A DNA stretch of 41,989 bases, from NCBI RefSeq assembly GCF_001440405.1, contig NZ_LLXX01000177.1:79789-121777 (forward strand). The letters are read 5' to 3'. The DNA is from Bradyrhizobium valentinum. Lineage in GTDB: Bacteria; Pseudomonadota; Alphaproteobacteria; Rhizobiales; Xanthobacteraceae. The number at the start of each line of letters is the position of its first letter. Position 1 is the stretch's first letter. The position numbers were made by a program, and so were the translations under genes. Below, piece after piece: positions 25,360 through 34,599 of the stretch. The notes beneath the pieces were generated by a model. That model was not told the DNA's origin. It saw nothing but the letters and a program-made list of their open reading frames with translations, and made no database searches.

Positions 25360-25746
25360 TCACTCGCGTTCTTGTGTTGCAACGGGCGGCCAGCCCTGCG
25401 GAAGACGACCGGGATGCTTGGGCTGCGCTGACGACCATGTCAGGTTGCTTGGTTGAGCATCGACGGAGGAAGCACCGGGCGTTTTCTTTAATCCCAGGAA
25501 GCGACGGCGGTTCTCCGCCCAAATCAGACGGCACTCCTGCAGTTCTGCCACTTGCTCGGAGGTGACCTTCCGGCAACGTTCGAGTTCGGCGCCAAGCGGA
25601 TTAGTTACCCGGGATGCCGACGATCCAGCTGATGGACCGTCACTGTCGCCGCGGAGCTCGATTGTACAGGCTGCGACAACCAGCATGGGGACGGCAACTG
25701 CCGTGGTCACAAACACCCCCCGCTTGAATCCACCACGTCCGCTCAT
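25360..25746 (-). CDS. trbK: Putative entry-exclusion lipoprotein, TrbK-alt type
   Basis: A 128-residue protein starting MSGRGGFKRGVFVTTAVAVP, with lipobox VAAC giving a lipidated Cys at about 27. The central NPLGAELERCRKVTSEQVAE and ECRLIWAENRRRFLG segment with two cysteines is the pattern of the alternative TrbK family found between trbJ and trbL in ICEs. Such lipoproteins sit in the inner membrane and stop the host cell from receiving a second copy of the same element. The ATG overlaps the trbJ stop (ATGA). The C-terminal 50 residues are Pro/Ser-rich and probably disordered. Confidence 0.82.
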   Translation of the reverse strand: MSGRGGFKRGVFVTTAVAVPMLVVAACTIELRGDSDGPSAGSSASRVTNPLGAELERCRKVTSEQVAELQECRLIWAENRRRFLGLKKTPGASSVDAQPSNLTWSSAQPKHPGRLPQGWPPVATQERE

Positions 25747-26480
25747 TGGTGAAACATCCGAACTATCGAAGGCTGATAGCCTCGACCGGATGCGAGAAAG
25801 CGACGAAGCTGCTCCCTGCCCTGGTCCTGGGCCGCAATACGCTGGGCAGTCTCTAGATTTTGCGCCCGTCCCTGCGCGGCAACTGCAGCCGTAAGGTCGG
25901 CAAGCTGCTGAGCCTGCAGACCAAGGAGCTGATTCCCGGCCTGACTGGCTTGCAGCGCGCCCGTCGCGCCCTGGCTTGAGCTGACGAGGACCGACATCTC
26001 TTTGCGGTGGGTGTCGAGATTGCCGACTACGATCGCCTGAATGCGCAAAGCATCCTGCAAGCCCGCCATAGAATTCTGCCAGCGTGTTTGCGCATTCGCG
26101 ATCAACGCTTGATCTGATTCGCTCGTTGAGACCGGCGCATAGGTCGTCGAGAACGCTCGATCGATCTGCTTGATATCGTAGGCAATGCGCTGGGCCTCGG
26201 CGAGCAGCTCTTGGGTTCGCTGGATCGACCGCTCAAGCTGCTGCAACGAGGAATATGGTAGGCTGGCGAGATTCTTGGCCTGGTTTATCAACATCTGCGC
26301 CTGGTTGTGCAGCGAGGTGATCTGGTTGTTGATCTGCTGCAGCTCACGCGCGGCCGTGAGCACGTTCTGCGCATAGTTGTTGGGATCGAACACGATCAAT
26401 TGGGCGGATGTTGGCGAAGCGGCACATGCGATCGCAATGGCGAGCGCACTCAATGCTGAGAGATAACGGCGACGCATCAT
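25743..26480 (-). CDS. trbJ: Conjugal transfer protein TrbJ (VirB5-like)
   Basis: A 245-residue secreted coiled-coil protein. The signal peptide ends ACAASPTSAQ. The mature part begins LIVFDPNNYAQNVLTAAREL, diagnostic of TrbJ, then a long heptad-like helix (QQINNQITSLHNQAQMLINQ), YSSLQQLERSIQRTQELLAE and a Gln/Ala-rich C-terminal helix. VirB5 proteins sit at the pilus tip and help contact recipients. The first of two adjacent ATG codons (26480) overlaps the trbE stop as ATGA, so I used it; a longer open frame upstream lies within trbE. Confidence 0.92.
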   Translation of the reverse strand: MMRRRYLSALSALAIAIACAASPTSAQLIVFDPNNYAQNVLTAARELQQINNQITSLHNQAQMLINQAKNLASLPYSSLQQLERSIQRTQELLAEAQRIAYDIKQIDRAFSTTYAPVSTSESDQALIANAQTRWQNSMAGLQDALRIQAIVVGNLDTHRKEMSVLVSSSQGATGALQASQAGNQLLGLQAQQLADLTAAVAAQGRAQNLETAQRIAAQDQGREQLRRFLASGRGYQPSIVRMFHQ

Positions 26481-28918
26481 GACAAACCTTCCTGCTTGAT
26501 GAGACCGGGAATAAGATCCGCGGCCCAACCCAGCCCACGCGCGGCGAGCCAGCCGGTGACAAAACCGTCGCGGCCATGTTCGGCCAGCACGCGCTCAATC
26601 ATAGCCTGATCGGACTTTGATGAAGCCGCAGTGAAGGCGAGCGCGAATTCTTCAAGACCGAGCTCGAACAGGCGATTGCCGCGCCGGGACTGGCAGTAGT
26701 AGTCACGCTTGGGCGTGGCGCGCGCGAGGATCTCGATCTGCCGGTCGTTGAGACCGAAGCGCTGATAGATGGCCGTGATTCGCGGCTCGATCGCCCGCTC
26801 GTTCGGAAGGAACAGCCGCGTCGGGCAGCTCTCGATGATGGCAGACGCAATCGCGGAGCCGTCGATATCCGAGAGTGACTGCGTGGCGAAGACGACGGAG
26901 GCATTCTTCTTGCGCAGCGTCTTCAGCCATTCGCGGATCTGGCCGGCAAACCCTTCGTCATCGAGCGCGAGCCAACCTTCGTCGATAATGAGCAGCGTCG
27001 GCCTCCCGTCGAGCTGCCCCTCAATCCGGTGAAAAAGATAGGATAGGACCGCCGGCGCAGCGCCGCTGCCGATCAGCCCCTCGGTTTCGAACACCTGGAC
27101 CGGACTTGTTCCAATCCGTTCAATCTCGGCGTCGAGCAAGCGGCCAAAGGGACCACCGAGGCAATAGGGCTGAAGGGCTCTCTTCAGGCTCTGGGACTGC
27201 AGCAGCACCGACAGCCCGGTCAGCGTACGTTCGCCCGCAGGTGCTGAAGCCAGCGAAGACAGCGCCGACCAAAGATGGTCCTTGGCGTCTGGCGTCATGT
27301 CAACCTTTTCGCGGGCGAGAATGGCTGCGATCCATTCCGCCGCCCAGCCGCGTTCGGCCGCATCGTCAATCATGGCTAGCGGCTGCAGCGCGACGGGTTC
27401 GGCGGCGCTATCGGACAGCGCACCGCCGAGATCATGCCAATCGCCCTTCATGGCGAGGGCTGCTGCTCGGATCGATCCACCGAAGTCGAAGGCAAACATC
27501 TGGGAGGTTGGATACCGGCGGAACTGCAGCGCCATCAGCGCGAGCAATACGGATTTGCCGGCACCGGTCGGACCAACCACCAGCGTGTGCCCGACGTCCC
27601 CAACGTGAAGGGAGAAGCGGAACGGTGTGGATCCTTCCGTCCGCGCGAAGAACAGCGGCGGCGCGCCCAAGTGCCCGTCCCTTACCGGTCCCGCCCAGAC
27701 CGCGGACAACGGAATCATATGGGCGATGTTCAGGGTCGAGACCGGAGGCTGGCGGACGTTGGCATAGACATGGCCGGGCAACGAGCCTAGCCAGGCATCG
27801 ACGGCGTTGACGGTTTCTACCATGGAGGTGAAATCGCGTCCTTGAATGACCTTTTCGACCAGGCGCAACCGTTCATCCGCGGTGTGCGGATTGTCGTCCC
27901 AGACCGAAATGGTGGCAGTGACAAACGCCTCTCCGATGAGATCGGAGCCGAGTTCCTGCAACGCGGCGTCGGCGTCGAGAGCCTTGTTACTAGCGTCGGT
28001 ATCGATGAGAGACGAAGCCTCGTTGGTCATCACCTCCTTCAGGATTGCGGCGACGGATTTCCGCTTGGCGAACCATTGCCGCCTGATCCTGGTCAGGAGC
28101 TTCGTCGCGTCAGCCTTGTCGAGCATGATCGCCCGAGTGGACCAGCGATAGGGGAACGCCAGCCGATTGAGATCATCCAGGATCCCCGGCGTGGTCACGG
28201 TCGGGAACCCCACAATCGTGAGCACACGCAGATGCGCACTCCCCAGCATCGGCTCGAGGCCGCCCGTCAGCGGCTGATCGGCCAGCAATGCGTCTAGATA
28301 CATCGGAATCTCGGGGACGCGGACGCGGTGGCATTTGGTCGAGACGCAAGCATGCAAATAAGTCAGGGTCTCGCCGTCATCGAGCCACCGGCTCTCCGGC
28401 ATGAATCCTTCGATCAGTTGCAGTACGCGGTCGGTTCGGTCGACGAAGCCGCGCAACACTTCGTGGGCGCCGGAAGCTTGCCCGCGTTCCTGTCCTTCAT
28501 AAAGGAAGCGTTCGGCGCGCGCCGCATCCTCCGCCGGCGGCATATACAGGAAGGTGAGGAAATAGGCTGACTCGTAGTGAGCTCCCTCTTCCTCGAACTG
28601 AGCTCTGCGCTCGGCATCGACCAGGGCCGACGCCACATCCGGACAGCTGCTCGGTGGATAGGCGTTCGATGAATATCTCTGCGCTTCCACAAACACAGCC
28701 CAGCCCGAACCGAGGCGCCGAAGCGCATTGTTGAGGCGGCCAGCAACCGCAACGAGCTCCGCCGGAACGGAGGAATCAAGGTCGGGGCCTCGAAAGCGCG
28801 CGGTTCTCTGGAACGATCCGTCCTTGTTAAGGACGATACCTTTGTCGACCAGTGCGGCCCATGGCAGAAAATCCGCAAGGCGCACGGTGGAGCGGCGATA
28901 TTCAGCGAGGTTCATCAT
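26477..28918 (-). CDS. trbE: Conjugal transfer ATPase TrbE (VirB4-like)
   Basis: An 813-residue secretion ATPase of full family length. The N-terminal CagE/TrbE/VirB domain starts MMNLAEYRRSTVRLADFLPW. Walker A is VGPTGAGKS at residues 448-456 and Walker B is TLLIIDEGWLAL at 641-652, followed by the RKKNASVVFATQSLSDIDGS sensor region and ESCPTRLFLPNERA. VirB4 powers pilus assembly and early substrate transfer at the inner membrane. The start lies 7 bp after the trbD stop. All catalytic motifs look intact, so the transfer machinery may still work. Confidence 0.95.
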   Translation of the reverse strand: MMNLAEYRRSTVRLADFLPWAALVDKGIVLNKDGSFQRTARFRGPDLDSSVPAELVAVAGRLNNALRRLGSGWAVFVEAQRYSSNAYPPSSCPDVASALVDAERRAQFEEEGAHYESAYFLTFLYMPPAEDAARAERFLYEGQERGQASGAHEVLRGFVDRTDRVLQLIEGFMPESRWLDDGETLTYLHACVSTKCHRVRVPEIPMYLDALLADQPLTGGLEPMLGSAHLRVLTIVGFPTVTTPGILDDLNRLAFPYRWSTRAIMLDKADATKLLTRIRRQWFAKRKSVAAILKEVMTNEASSLIDTDASNKALDADAALQELGSDLIGEAFVTATISVWDDNPHTADERLRLVEKVIQGRDFTSMVETVNAVDAWLGSLPGHVYANVRQPPVSTLNIAHMIPLSAVWAGPVRDGHLGAPPLFFARTEGSTPFRFSLHVGDVGHTLVVGPTGAGKSVLLALMALQFRRYPTSQMFAFDFGGSIRAAALAMKGDWHDLGGALSDSAAEPVALQPLAMIDDAAERGWAAEWIAAILAREKVDMTPDAKDHLWSALSSLASAPAGERTLTGLSVLLQSQSLKRALQPYCLGGPFGRLLDAEIERIGTSPVQVFETEGLIGSGAAPAVLSYLFHRIEGQLDGRPTLLIIDEGWLALDDEGFAGQIREWLKTLRKKNASVVFATQSLSDIDGSAIASAIIESCPTRLFLPNERAIEPRITAIYQRFGLNDRQIEILARATPKRDYYCQSRRGNRLFELGLEEFALAFTAASSKSDQAMIERVLAEHGRDGFVTGWLAARGLGWAADLIPGLIKQEGLS

Positions 28919-28925
28919 TGTCGGC

Positions 28926-29189
28926 TCACACGTTCAGATGGGCGGGGATGCGCAGATGGCGTCTTGCGGTTTCGACAAACAGCGGATCGCGCTTCGCTGC
29001 CCAGACGGCGGCGGCATGGCCGATCGCCCAGAGCAAGAGGCCGGCGACCCATAGCCGCAGGCCGAGGCCGAGCGCCGCGGCAACGGTACCGTTGACGATG
29101 GCGACCGCCCGCGGCGCACCACCAAGCAGGATCGGCTCGGTCAGGGCGCGATGCACCGGTACTGCGAAGCCTTCAACGGGTCCGTCCAT
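28926..29189 (-). CDS. trbD: Conjugal transfer protein TrbD (VirB3-like)
   Basis: An 87-residue inner-membrane protein from ATG 29189, sharing one base with the trbC stop. It starts VEGFAVPVHRALTEPILLGG after MDGP, the typical 'P.HR.L.....GG.PR' VirB3 signature, followed by two hydrophobic segments (AIVNGTVAAALGLGLRLWVA and GLLLWAIGHAAAVWAAKRDP) and DPLFVETARRHLRIP. VirB3 works together with the VirB4 ATPase, whose gene follows. The longer open frame upstream lies within trbC. Confidence 0.92.
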   Translation of the reverse strand: MDGPVEGFAVPVHRALTEPILLGGAPRAVAIVNGTVAAALGLGLRLWVAGLLLWAIGHAAAVWAAKRDPLFVETARRHLRIPAHLNV

Positions 29190-29512
29190 CAGATGAGCAC
29201 CCCGCCGCCGAACGAGAAAAACGCCAGGAAGAAGCTCGACGCCGCAAACGCGATCGACAGACCGAACACGATTTGGATCAGGCGCCGGAAACCGCTGGAG
29301 GTGTCGCCGAATGCGAGGGTAAGACCGGTGACGATGATGATGATCACGGCCAGGATCTTGGCGACCGGTCCTTCGACCGATTGCAGGATCTGGTTGAGAG
29401 GCTGCTCCCATGGCATGTTGGATCCCGCCGCATATGCCGCGGGAGAGATCACTAAAGAGCTGAAAGTAGCGGCAGCCGTTTCCACCACGGGTCGCAATGT
29501 GATGTCCTTCAC
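29189..29512 (-). CDS. trbC: Conjugal transfer pilin TrbC (VirB2-like)
   Basis: A 107-residue pilin precursor. It starts at GTG 29512, overlapping the trbB stop as GTGA. A long signal segment ends SPAAYAAG; the mature part is MPWEQPLNQILQSVEGPVAK followed by two membrane helices (ILAVIIIIVTGLTLAFGD and LSIAFAASSFFLAFFSFGGG). In the Trb system the pilin is trimmed and circularised by the TraF peptidase, whose gene lies at 37762 in this element. Confidence 0.92.
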   Translation of the reverse strand: MKDITLRPVVETAAATFSSLVISPAAYAAGSNMPWEQPLNQILQSVEGPVAKILAVIIIIVTGLTLAFGDTSSGFRRLIQIVFGLSIAFAASSFFLAFFSFGGGVLI

Positions 29513-30477
29513 GATCGGTCTCCTGAGAGTGAGATGAGGTAATCACCATCGGACGTCAGGCCCTCGACGCGAGCCAGTTCGGTCAACCGTCGGTTGGTGC
29601 CACGGCCGGAGAGAACGGCGATGACATCGATGGTTTCCGCAATCAGCGCACGCGGCACGGTGACGACCGCTTCCTGGATGAGCTGCTCGAGCCGGCGTAG
29701 CGCGCCAAGCGCCGTGCCAGCGTGAATGGTGCCGACTCCTCCGGGATGGCCGGTGCCCCAAGCCTTGAGGAGATCCAGCGCCTCGGCGCCACGTACCTCA
29801 CCGATTGGAATCCGGTCGGGGCGCAGCCGCAGGGAAGAACGAACAAGGTCAGACAGTGAGGCAACGCCGTCCTTCGTGCGTAACGCCACGAGGTTTGGCG
29901 ACTTGCATTGCAACTCCCGGGTATCCTCGATTAGCACCACGCGGTCGGTTGTCCTGGCGACTTCGGCCAGAAGCGCATTCGTTAAGGTGGTCTTGCCGGT
30001 CGAGGTACCGCCCGCCACGAGAATGTTGCGACGCTCACGCACGGCTTCGCGGAGCATTTCTGCTTGAACTCCGGTCATGATGCCGGCGGCGACATAATCG
30101 TCGAGCGTGAAGACGGCGACCGCCGGCTTGCGGATTGCGAAGGCTGGTGCTGTCACCACGGGCGGCAGCAACCCCTCGAATCGCTCTCCCGTCTCGGGCA
30201 ATTCGGCCGAAACCCGCGGACTTGCCAGATGGACTTCGACGCCGACATGATGGGCGACAAGCCGAACGATGCGTTCGCCGTCGGCTGCGGCGAGTCGTTC
30301 GCCGGTATCCGCGAGACCTCCCGACAATCGATCGACCCAGAGCCGGCCATCGGGATTGAGCATCACCTCGATGATTACCGGGTCTTCGAGCCAGGACGCT
30401 ATCGCTGGTCCGAGCGCGGTGCGCAACATGCGCGCACCACGCGATAGCATCTCGGATTGGAAAGAATGAACTGCCAC
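29509..30477 (-). CDS. trbB: Conjugal transfer ATPase TrbB (VirB11-like)
   Basis: A hexameric traffic ATPase of about 322 residues. It contains RGARMLRTALGPAIASWLED near the start, the Walker A GGTSTGKTT at about 156-164, the Asp box VVLIEDTRELQCKSPN, Walker B-like IPIGEVRGAEALDLLKAWGT and the His box GHPGGVGTIHAG. VirB11 switches the system between pilus building and DNA transfer. The start is uncertain: GTG 30477 (VAVHSFQSEMLSRGARM) matches relatives best, ATG 30450 is nine codons later, and the open frame reaches GTG 30552. No candidate has a strong ribosome site. Confidence 0.92.
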   Translation of the reverse strand: MAVHSFQSEMLSRGARMLRTALGPAIASWLEDPVIIEVMLNPDGRLWVDRLSGGLADTGERLAAADGERIVRLVAHHVGVEVHLASPRVSAELPETGERFEGLLPPVVTAPAFAIRKPAVAVFTLDDYVAAGIMTGVQAEMLREAVRERRNILVAGGTSTGKTTLTNALLAEVARTTDRVVLIEDTRELQCKSPNLVALRTKDGVASLSDLVRSSLRLRPDRIPIGEVRGAEALDLLKAWGTGHPGGVGTIHAGTALGALRRLEQLIQEAVVTVPRALIAETIDVIAVLSGRGTNRRLTELARVEGLTSDGDYLISLSGDRS

Positions 30478-30610
30478 CCAACGGCCCCAAGACACCGAGT
30501 GCGAAAATGGCTCGGCAACGGGATTAGTAGAAAAGGCAGGTCGTGCATCCACGCAACAAGATCAGATCAGGCAGCGTGCCGTGGCGTAGCAAAAGAAAGG
30601 GCCTGCGAAA

Positions 30611-31045
30611 TCACTCCTGAGGAATGATTGGCGACGCCTTGGCCGGCTCGACGTCGAGCGAGACCTCCTGAGCGAAGGTCTGGCCTCTGGCTAGCCGGCG
30701 CCCGAGTGCCTCGACAAAGCCCTCATATCGTTCCCGGCCCTTGGCCTTTGCGGCGGCTTGCGCCGTGTCGGGCAGCGGCGGCGTTGCCGTCAGCCAGAAC
30801 CGTACGAACAAGGCCAGGGCCTCATTCGAGATCGTAATGTGGCGTTCGAGCCGCTCGACCTGTCTGGTCAACCGGTCAAGGCGACGGCCGAGTGCGGCCT
30901 CCATCCGCTCGGAATTGTCCGGCGACAGGAATGAGGCCAGTGCGGTTTCGACGACAAGCGCCTGGGGCACCCGCTTGCGGCTTGCGTGATCGGCGAGCCT
31001 GACCGCAAGGTCCGGAGGCAAGCGAAACGTATGTTTTGTCCGCAC
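30611..31045 (-). CDS. Ribbon-helix-helix (CopG-type) protein of the transfer region, copy 1
   Basis: A 144-residue protein with an N-terminal ribbon-helix-helix DNA-binding motif (KHTFRLPPDLAVRLADHASR, then PQALVVETALASFLS) followed by a coiled helix (RLDRLTRQVERLERHITISN) and a helical C-terminus. It starts at GTG 31045 with ggtgag just before, 9 bp after the traG stop. In this ICE family such a gene regularly lies between traG and trbB and may control the transfer operon or help the relaxosome. A clear paralogue lies at 34600. Its exact role is unknown. Confidence 0.8.
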   Translation of the reverse strand: MRTKHTFRLPPDLAVRLADHASRKRVPQALVVETALASFLSPDNSERMEAALGRRLDRLTRQVERLERHITISNEALALFVRFWLTATPPLPDTAQAAAKAKGRERYEGFVEALGRRLARGQTFAQEVSLDVEPAKASPIIPQE

Positions 31046-31054
31046 TATCTCACC

Positions 31055-33058
31055 CTAGAGCTTGAGTCCATCGTCCGGGTCCATCGCGGCTTGGCGTGCC
31101 AGCCCGACGGCATTCTTGCGCATCGCGCGAGCCCGCACAGGGTCACCGTCGTCCTCGTCTTCCATAAAGTCGAACTCAGGCGGAGGCTTCAAAACGTCTG
31201 GTGCGATATCTTCATGCTCGGGAAGCTCCGGCTCGCGACGAATGCCGGAATTTGCGGGATCATCGAACGATCGTCGGCCGTCCGACAGGATTTCTGGCTT
31301 GCCAGCACTGCTATTCGGTGAGTTTGGCAACCGGCTCCAATCATCCGGCCGAGCGCCGGCCTCGCGGTCGCGGGTGGATGATTCCGGCGGCGGGAGCACA
31401 CGCTCAGCCAGGCGTTGATCCTCAAAATACCTCGCCTTTTTTGCGCGGATTGGAGGCGCACCCGAAACCAGCACCAACTGATCGTCAGGTGGAAGCTGCA
31501 TCACCTCGCCCGGCGTGAGCAAAGGCCGCGCCGTCTCCTGCCGAGAAACCATGAGATGGCCGAGCCAAGGGCTTAGCCTGTGACCAGCATAGTTCTTCAT
31601 TGCTCGCAGTTCCGTAGCAGTCCCAAGCGCGTCCGAAATCCGTTTGGCGGTGCGCTCGTCATTGGTCGCAAAGCAAACGCGCACATGACAGTTGTCGAGG
31701 ATCGCGTTGTTTGGCCCATAGGCCTTCTCGATCTGATTGAGAGATTGGGCGATGAGAAAGCTCTTGAGTCCATAGCCAGCCATGAAGGCAAGCGCGGACT
31801 CGAAGAAGTCAAGTCTTCCGAGCGCCGGAAACTCATCGAGCATGAACAGCAGGCGATGCCGACGGCCCTTGGCATGGAGGTCTTCAGTGAGACGGCGACC
31901 GATCTGATTTAGCACGAGCCGCACCAAGGGCTTGGTGCGGCTGATGTCAGACGGCGGTACAACGAGATAGAGCGTCGTTGGCCGGTCATCCTCTATGAGA
32001 TCGCGGATTCGCCAATCGCAGCGGCGTGTTACCTGGGCAACGACGGGATCGCGATAGAGACCCAGGAACGACATCGCCGTCGATAGTACGCCTGATCGCT
32101 CGTTCTCGCTCTTGTTTAACAACTCCCTCGCCGCAGAAGCGATCACTGGATGCGTCCCGGCTTCGCCAAGGTGCCGCGTAGTCATCATCGCGCGAAGCGT
32201 TGTTTCGATCGGACGCTTCGGATCGGACAGAAAGCTCGCGACGCCCGCAAGCGTCTTGTCCTGTTCCACATACAGAACGTGAAGGATAGCTCCGACCAGC
32301 AAGGCGTGGCTGGTCTTCTCCCAGTGATTGCGCCGTTCAAGCGATCCTTCCGGGTCAACCAGCACATCGGCGACATTCTGGACGTCGCGGACCTCCCATT
32401 CCCCTCGCCTCACCTCCAAAAGAGGATTGTAGGCCGCGCTCTCAGAATTGGTTGGATCAAACAACAGCACCCGGCCGTGCCGGGCCCGAAAGCCTGAGGT
32501 CAGGGTCCAGTTTTCACCCTTGATGTCATGGACAATGCAGCTTCCTGGCCAAGTCAGGAGTGTAGGCACAACGAGTCCGACGCCCTTCCCTGATCGGGTC
32601 GGCGCAAAGCACAGCACATGCTCCGGTCCATCGTGCCGCAGATAACGTCCCTCGAAACGCCCGAGGATCACTCCGTCCGGCCCGACGAAGCCCGCGCGTC
32701 GAATCTCAGGTCCCTTCGCCCAACGCGCGGAACCGTATGTCGCGGCCGTCTTCGCCTCACGAGCCCGCCACACCGACATCGCAAATGCGACCACAATGGA
32801 AATGATCCCGCCCGATGCCGCAACGCATGCTCCTTCGACGAACACGTCAGGTGCATAGGCATCGTAGGCAAACCACCACCAAAGGAAGGACGGTGGAAAA
32901 TAGACGGGAACACCATGCGCAAGCTCAAACCAGGGTTCGCCGAGTTGGGGCTGATAGCCGAGCCGCCACGCAGTCCACTGCGTCGCGGCCCACATCGTGA
33001 TCAGCACAATGGTGAAGACAACGAGAATCTGGTCCCAGAGAATTTTGGTGGCAGACAT
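31055..33058 (-). CDS. traG: Coupling protein TraG (VirD4-like)
   Basis: A 667-residue type IV coupling protein. N-terminal membrane helices (ILVVFTIVLITMWAATQWTA and a second around residues 78-97) anchor it. Walker A is FAPTRSGKGVG at 151-161, Walker B is LLFMLDEFPALG, and the LIAQSLNQIEKAYGPNNAIL and CHVRVCFATND blocks are typical. It links the relaxase-bound DNA to the secretion channel and pumps the DNA strand. I chose ATG 33058 (MSATKILWDQ) over the GTG two codons upstream because relatives start there. The acidic, Pro-rich C-terminal tail (ELPEHEDIAPDVLKPPPEFD) probably binds the relaxosome. Confidence 0.95.
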   Translation of the reverse strand: MSATKILWDQILVVFTIVLITMWAATQWTAWRLGYQPQLGEPWFELAHGVPVYFPPSFLWWWFAYDAYAPDVFVEGACVAASGGIISIVVAFAMSVWRAREAKTAATYGSARWAKGPEIRRAGFVGPDGVILGRFEGRYLRHDGPEHVLCFAPTRSGKGVGLVVPTLLTWPGSCIVHDIKGENWTLTSGFRARHGRVLLFDPTNSESAAYNPLLEVRRGEWEVRDVQNVADVLVDPEGSLERRNHWEKTSHALLVGAILHVLYVEQDKTLAGVASFLSDPKRPIETTLRAMMTTRHLGEAGTHPVIASAARELLNKSENERSGVLSTAMSFLGLYRDPVVAQVTRRCDWRIRDLIEDDRPTTLYLVVPPSDISRTKPLVRLVLNQIGRRLTEDLHAKGRRHRLLFMLDEFPALGRLDFFESALAFMAGYGLKSFLIAQSLNQIEKAYGPNNAILDNCHVRVCFATNDERTAKRISDALGTATELRAMKNYAGHRLSPWLGHLMVSRQETARPLLTPGEVMQLPPDDQLVLVSGAPPIRAKKARYFEDQRLAERVLPPPESSTRDREAGARPDDWSRLPNSPNSSAGKPEILSDGRRSFDDPANSGIRREPELPEHEDIAPDVLKPPPEFDFMEDEDDGDPVRARAMRKNAVGLARQAAMDPDDGLKL

Positions 33059-33218
33059 GGGCACCGGCAGATCAGACGATCCGCACCCCCTCGTACAAGC
33101 CTTTTGGAATGGTCAGCGCATTCCCGCGCATTCCTGCGAACAAATCGGCCGGTCTACCCGAACCGAAAGCATCCTACAAACAGCTCGCTCATCTGAAATT
33201 CGGGCCGTCATGGCCTTG

Positions 33219-34553
33219 TCAAGCATGGCCAGCCCTGACGCGCCCTGAGAGCACATCGCAACTGCTATGCGCCGCATGGTATCGCCATCGCGTGCGACCG
33301 CGTGGCAAAATCCAAGGTAAAGCAAACCAGATGCCTGCTGCAACCTGGAGGCCGACATTGACGGTAAACGCCGTCTTGTAGGCAACCTCAGGGTAGTGCC
33401 CCCCTATAGGGGTCCAGAGCTGAACCACCATGCCAGTCATATACTGCACGAAAAACGCACCACCGATGTGGAGCACGTTCAGCGCCGCGTTGGCCCTTCC
33501 AGCAATTTCCTTGGGAAAATACTCGGCCAGGATCGCATAACTGAGAACGGTCGCAGTACAGACCGCCGCGACGACGGCCCATGGAAGATACGAGGGAATG
33601 GGCAACCGGAAGATCAGCGTCAGTTGAGCCGCAATGAATACCACAGCGACGACGCCCAATGGCACCCTCGGTCCGACACCGCGCCGGCCCAACCAATCGA
33701 CCGCGACACCCAATAGAAGCGCCCCCACACTTAATGCGACTGCCATGACGAACAAATGCCGGAGCACTCCGGTCCGGTCGAGCCCTTCGACATCGCTGAG
33801 CCATGGCGCCACCCATAGTCCCTGCAACGCCCAAGCGGTTCCGATACAGGTCGCCGAAAGCGGAGCCAGGCGCCAAAAGCGCGGGTCGGCGTAAACCGTC
33901 GTTATACTGTTGGCGGTCGCATCGCTTGCAGCCGGCGCCTCAGGCACGACGACGTAGATAATAAGAGCGCATCCAGCCGACGCCACTGCGAGTAGCTCAA
34001 ACAACCCTCGCCAACCAATCGAATCCAGTAGGTTTGCGGCGGGCAGCGTTGCCGTCAGGGCGCCCAAGGCCCCCAACATGATCATCAGACCGTTGAGCAG
34101 CGGGATACGCTCCGCGGGAAACCAGAGAACGAGGGCCTTCAAGCCAGCCGTCAATGCCGCGGCGACGCCTAGACCGATCAGCGCCCGGCCGCCGAGGAGC
34201 AGGAAATAATTGTTCGAGACAGCAAATAACGCCGCGCCCAGCGCTGCGGCGACCAACACAGCACACTGGATTCGTCTCGGGCCGTATCGGTCTAATAAGA
34301 TGGCGATCGGAATCTGAGCAGCGGCGAAAGTCAGGAAGTACACCGAGGTCAGCAGGCCAAGATCGCCGGCGCCGAGGCCAAATTCCGACGCAAGCGGGTT
34401 CGCGATCGTCGCATTGATGGTCCGGAACAGAAACGCAAGGTAATAGGCGGCAACGAACGGCAGGAACACGCGCAGAATAAGACGCCAGTTTGTTGTCAGG
34501 TTTCCAGCAGGTCGGCGTGAACTCGCGTCCTGAGACGCTCCAGATCGTCGCAA
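33219..34553 (-). CDS. MFS transporter, cargo inside the transfer region
   Basis: A 444-residue major facilitator with twelve predicted membrane helices. Typical landmarks are the first helix VFLPFVAAYYLAFLFRTINA, the loop 2-3 motif LLDRYGPRRIQ (the G...DR.G.R signature) and its second-half counterpart VDWLGRRGVGPRVP. The best available start is TTG at 34553; I see no ATG or GTG start before the first helix. The substrate is unknown; the family includes organic anion and nitrate-type transporters. It sits between traG (160 bp away) and a ribbon-helix-helix gene, interrupting an otherwise conjugative gene order, so it is probably acquired cargo. Confidence 0.85.
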   Translation of the reverse strand: MRRSGASQDASSRRPAGNLTTNWRLILRVFLPFVAAYYLAFLFRTINATIANPLASEFGLGAGDLGLLTSVYFLTFAAAQIPIAILLDRYGPRRIQCAVLVAAALGAALFAVSNNYFLLLGGRALIGLGVAAALTAGLKALVLWFPAERIPLLNGLMIMLGALGALTATLPAANLLDSIGWRGLFELLAVASAGCALIIYVVVPEAPAASDATANSITTVYADPRFWRLAPLSATCIGTAWALQGLWVAPWLSDVEGLDRTGVLRHLFVMAVALSVGALLLGVAVDWLGRRGVGPRVPLGVVAVVFIAAQLTLIFRLPIPSYLPWAVVAAVCTATVLSYAILAEYFPKEIAGRANAALNVLHIGGAFFVQYMTGMVVQLWTPIGGHYPEVAYKTAFTVNVGLQVAAGIWFALPWILPRGRTRWRYHAAHSSCDVLSGRVRAGHA

Positions 34554-34599
34554 CTGATCGCTGGAATTTGCGCGAGCGATTTCCCAGGTCGCGGCGACC

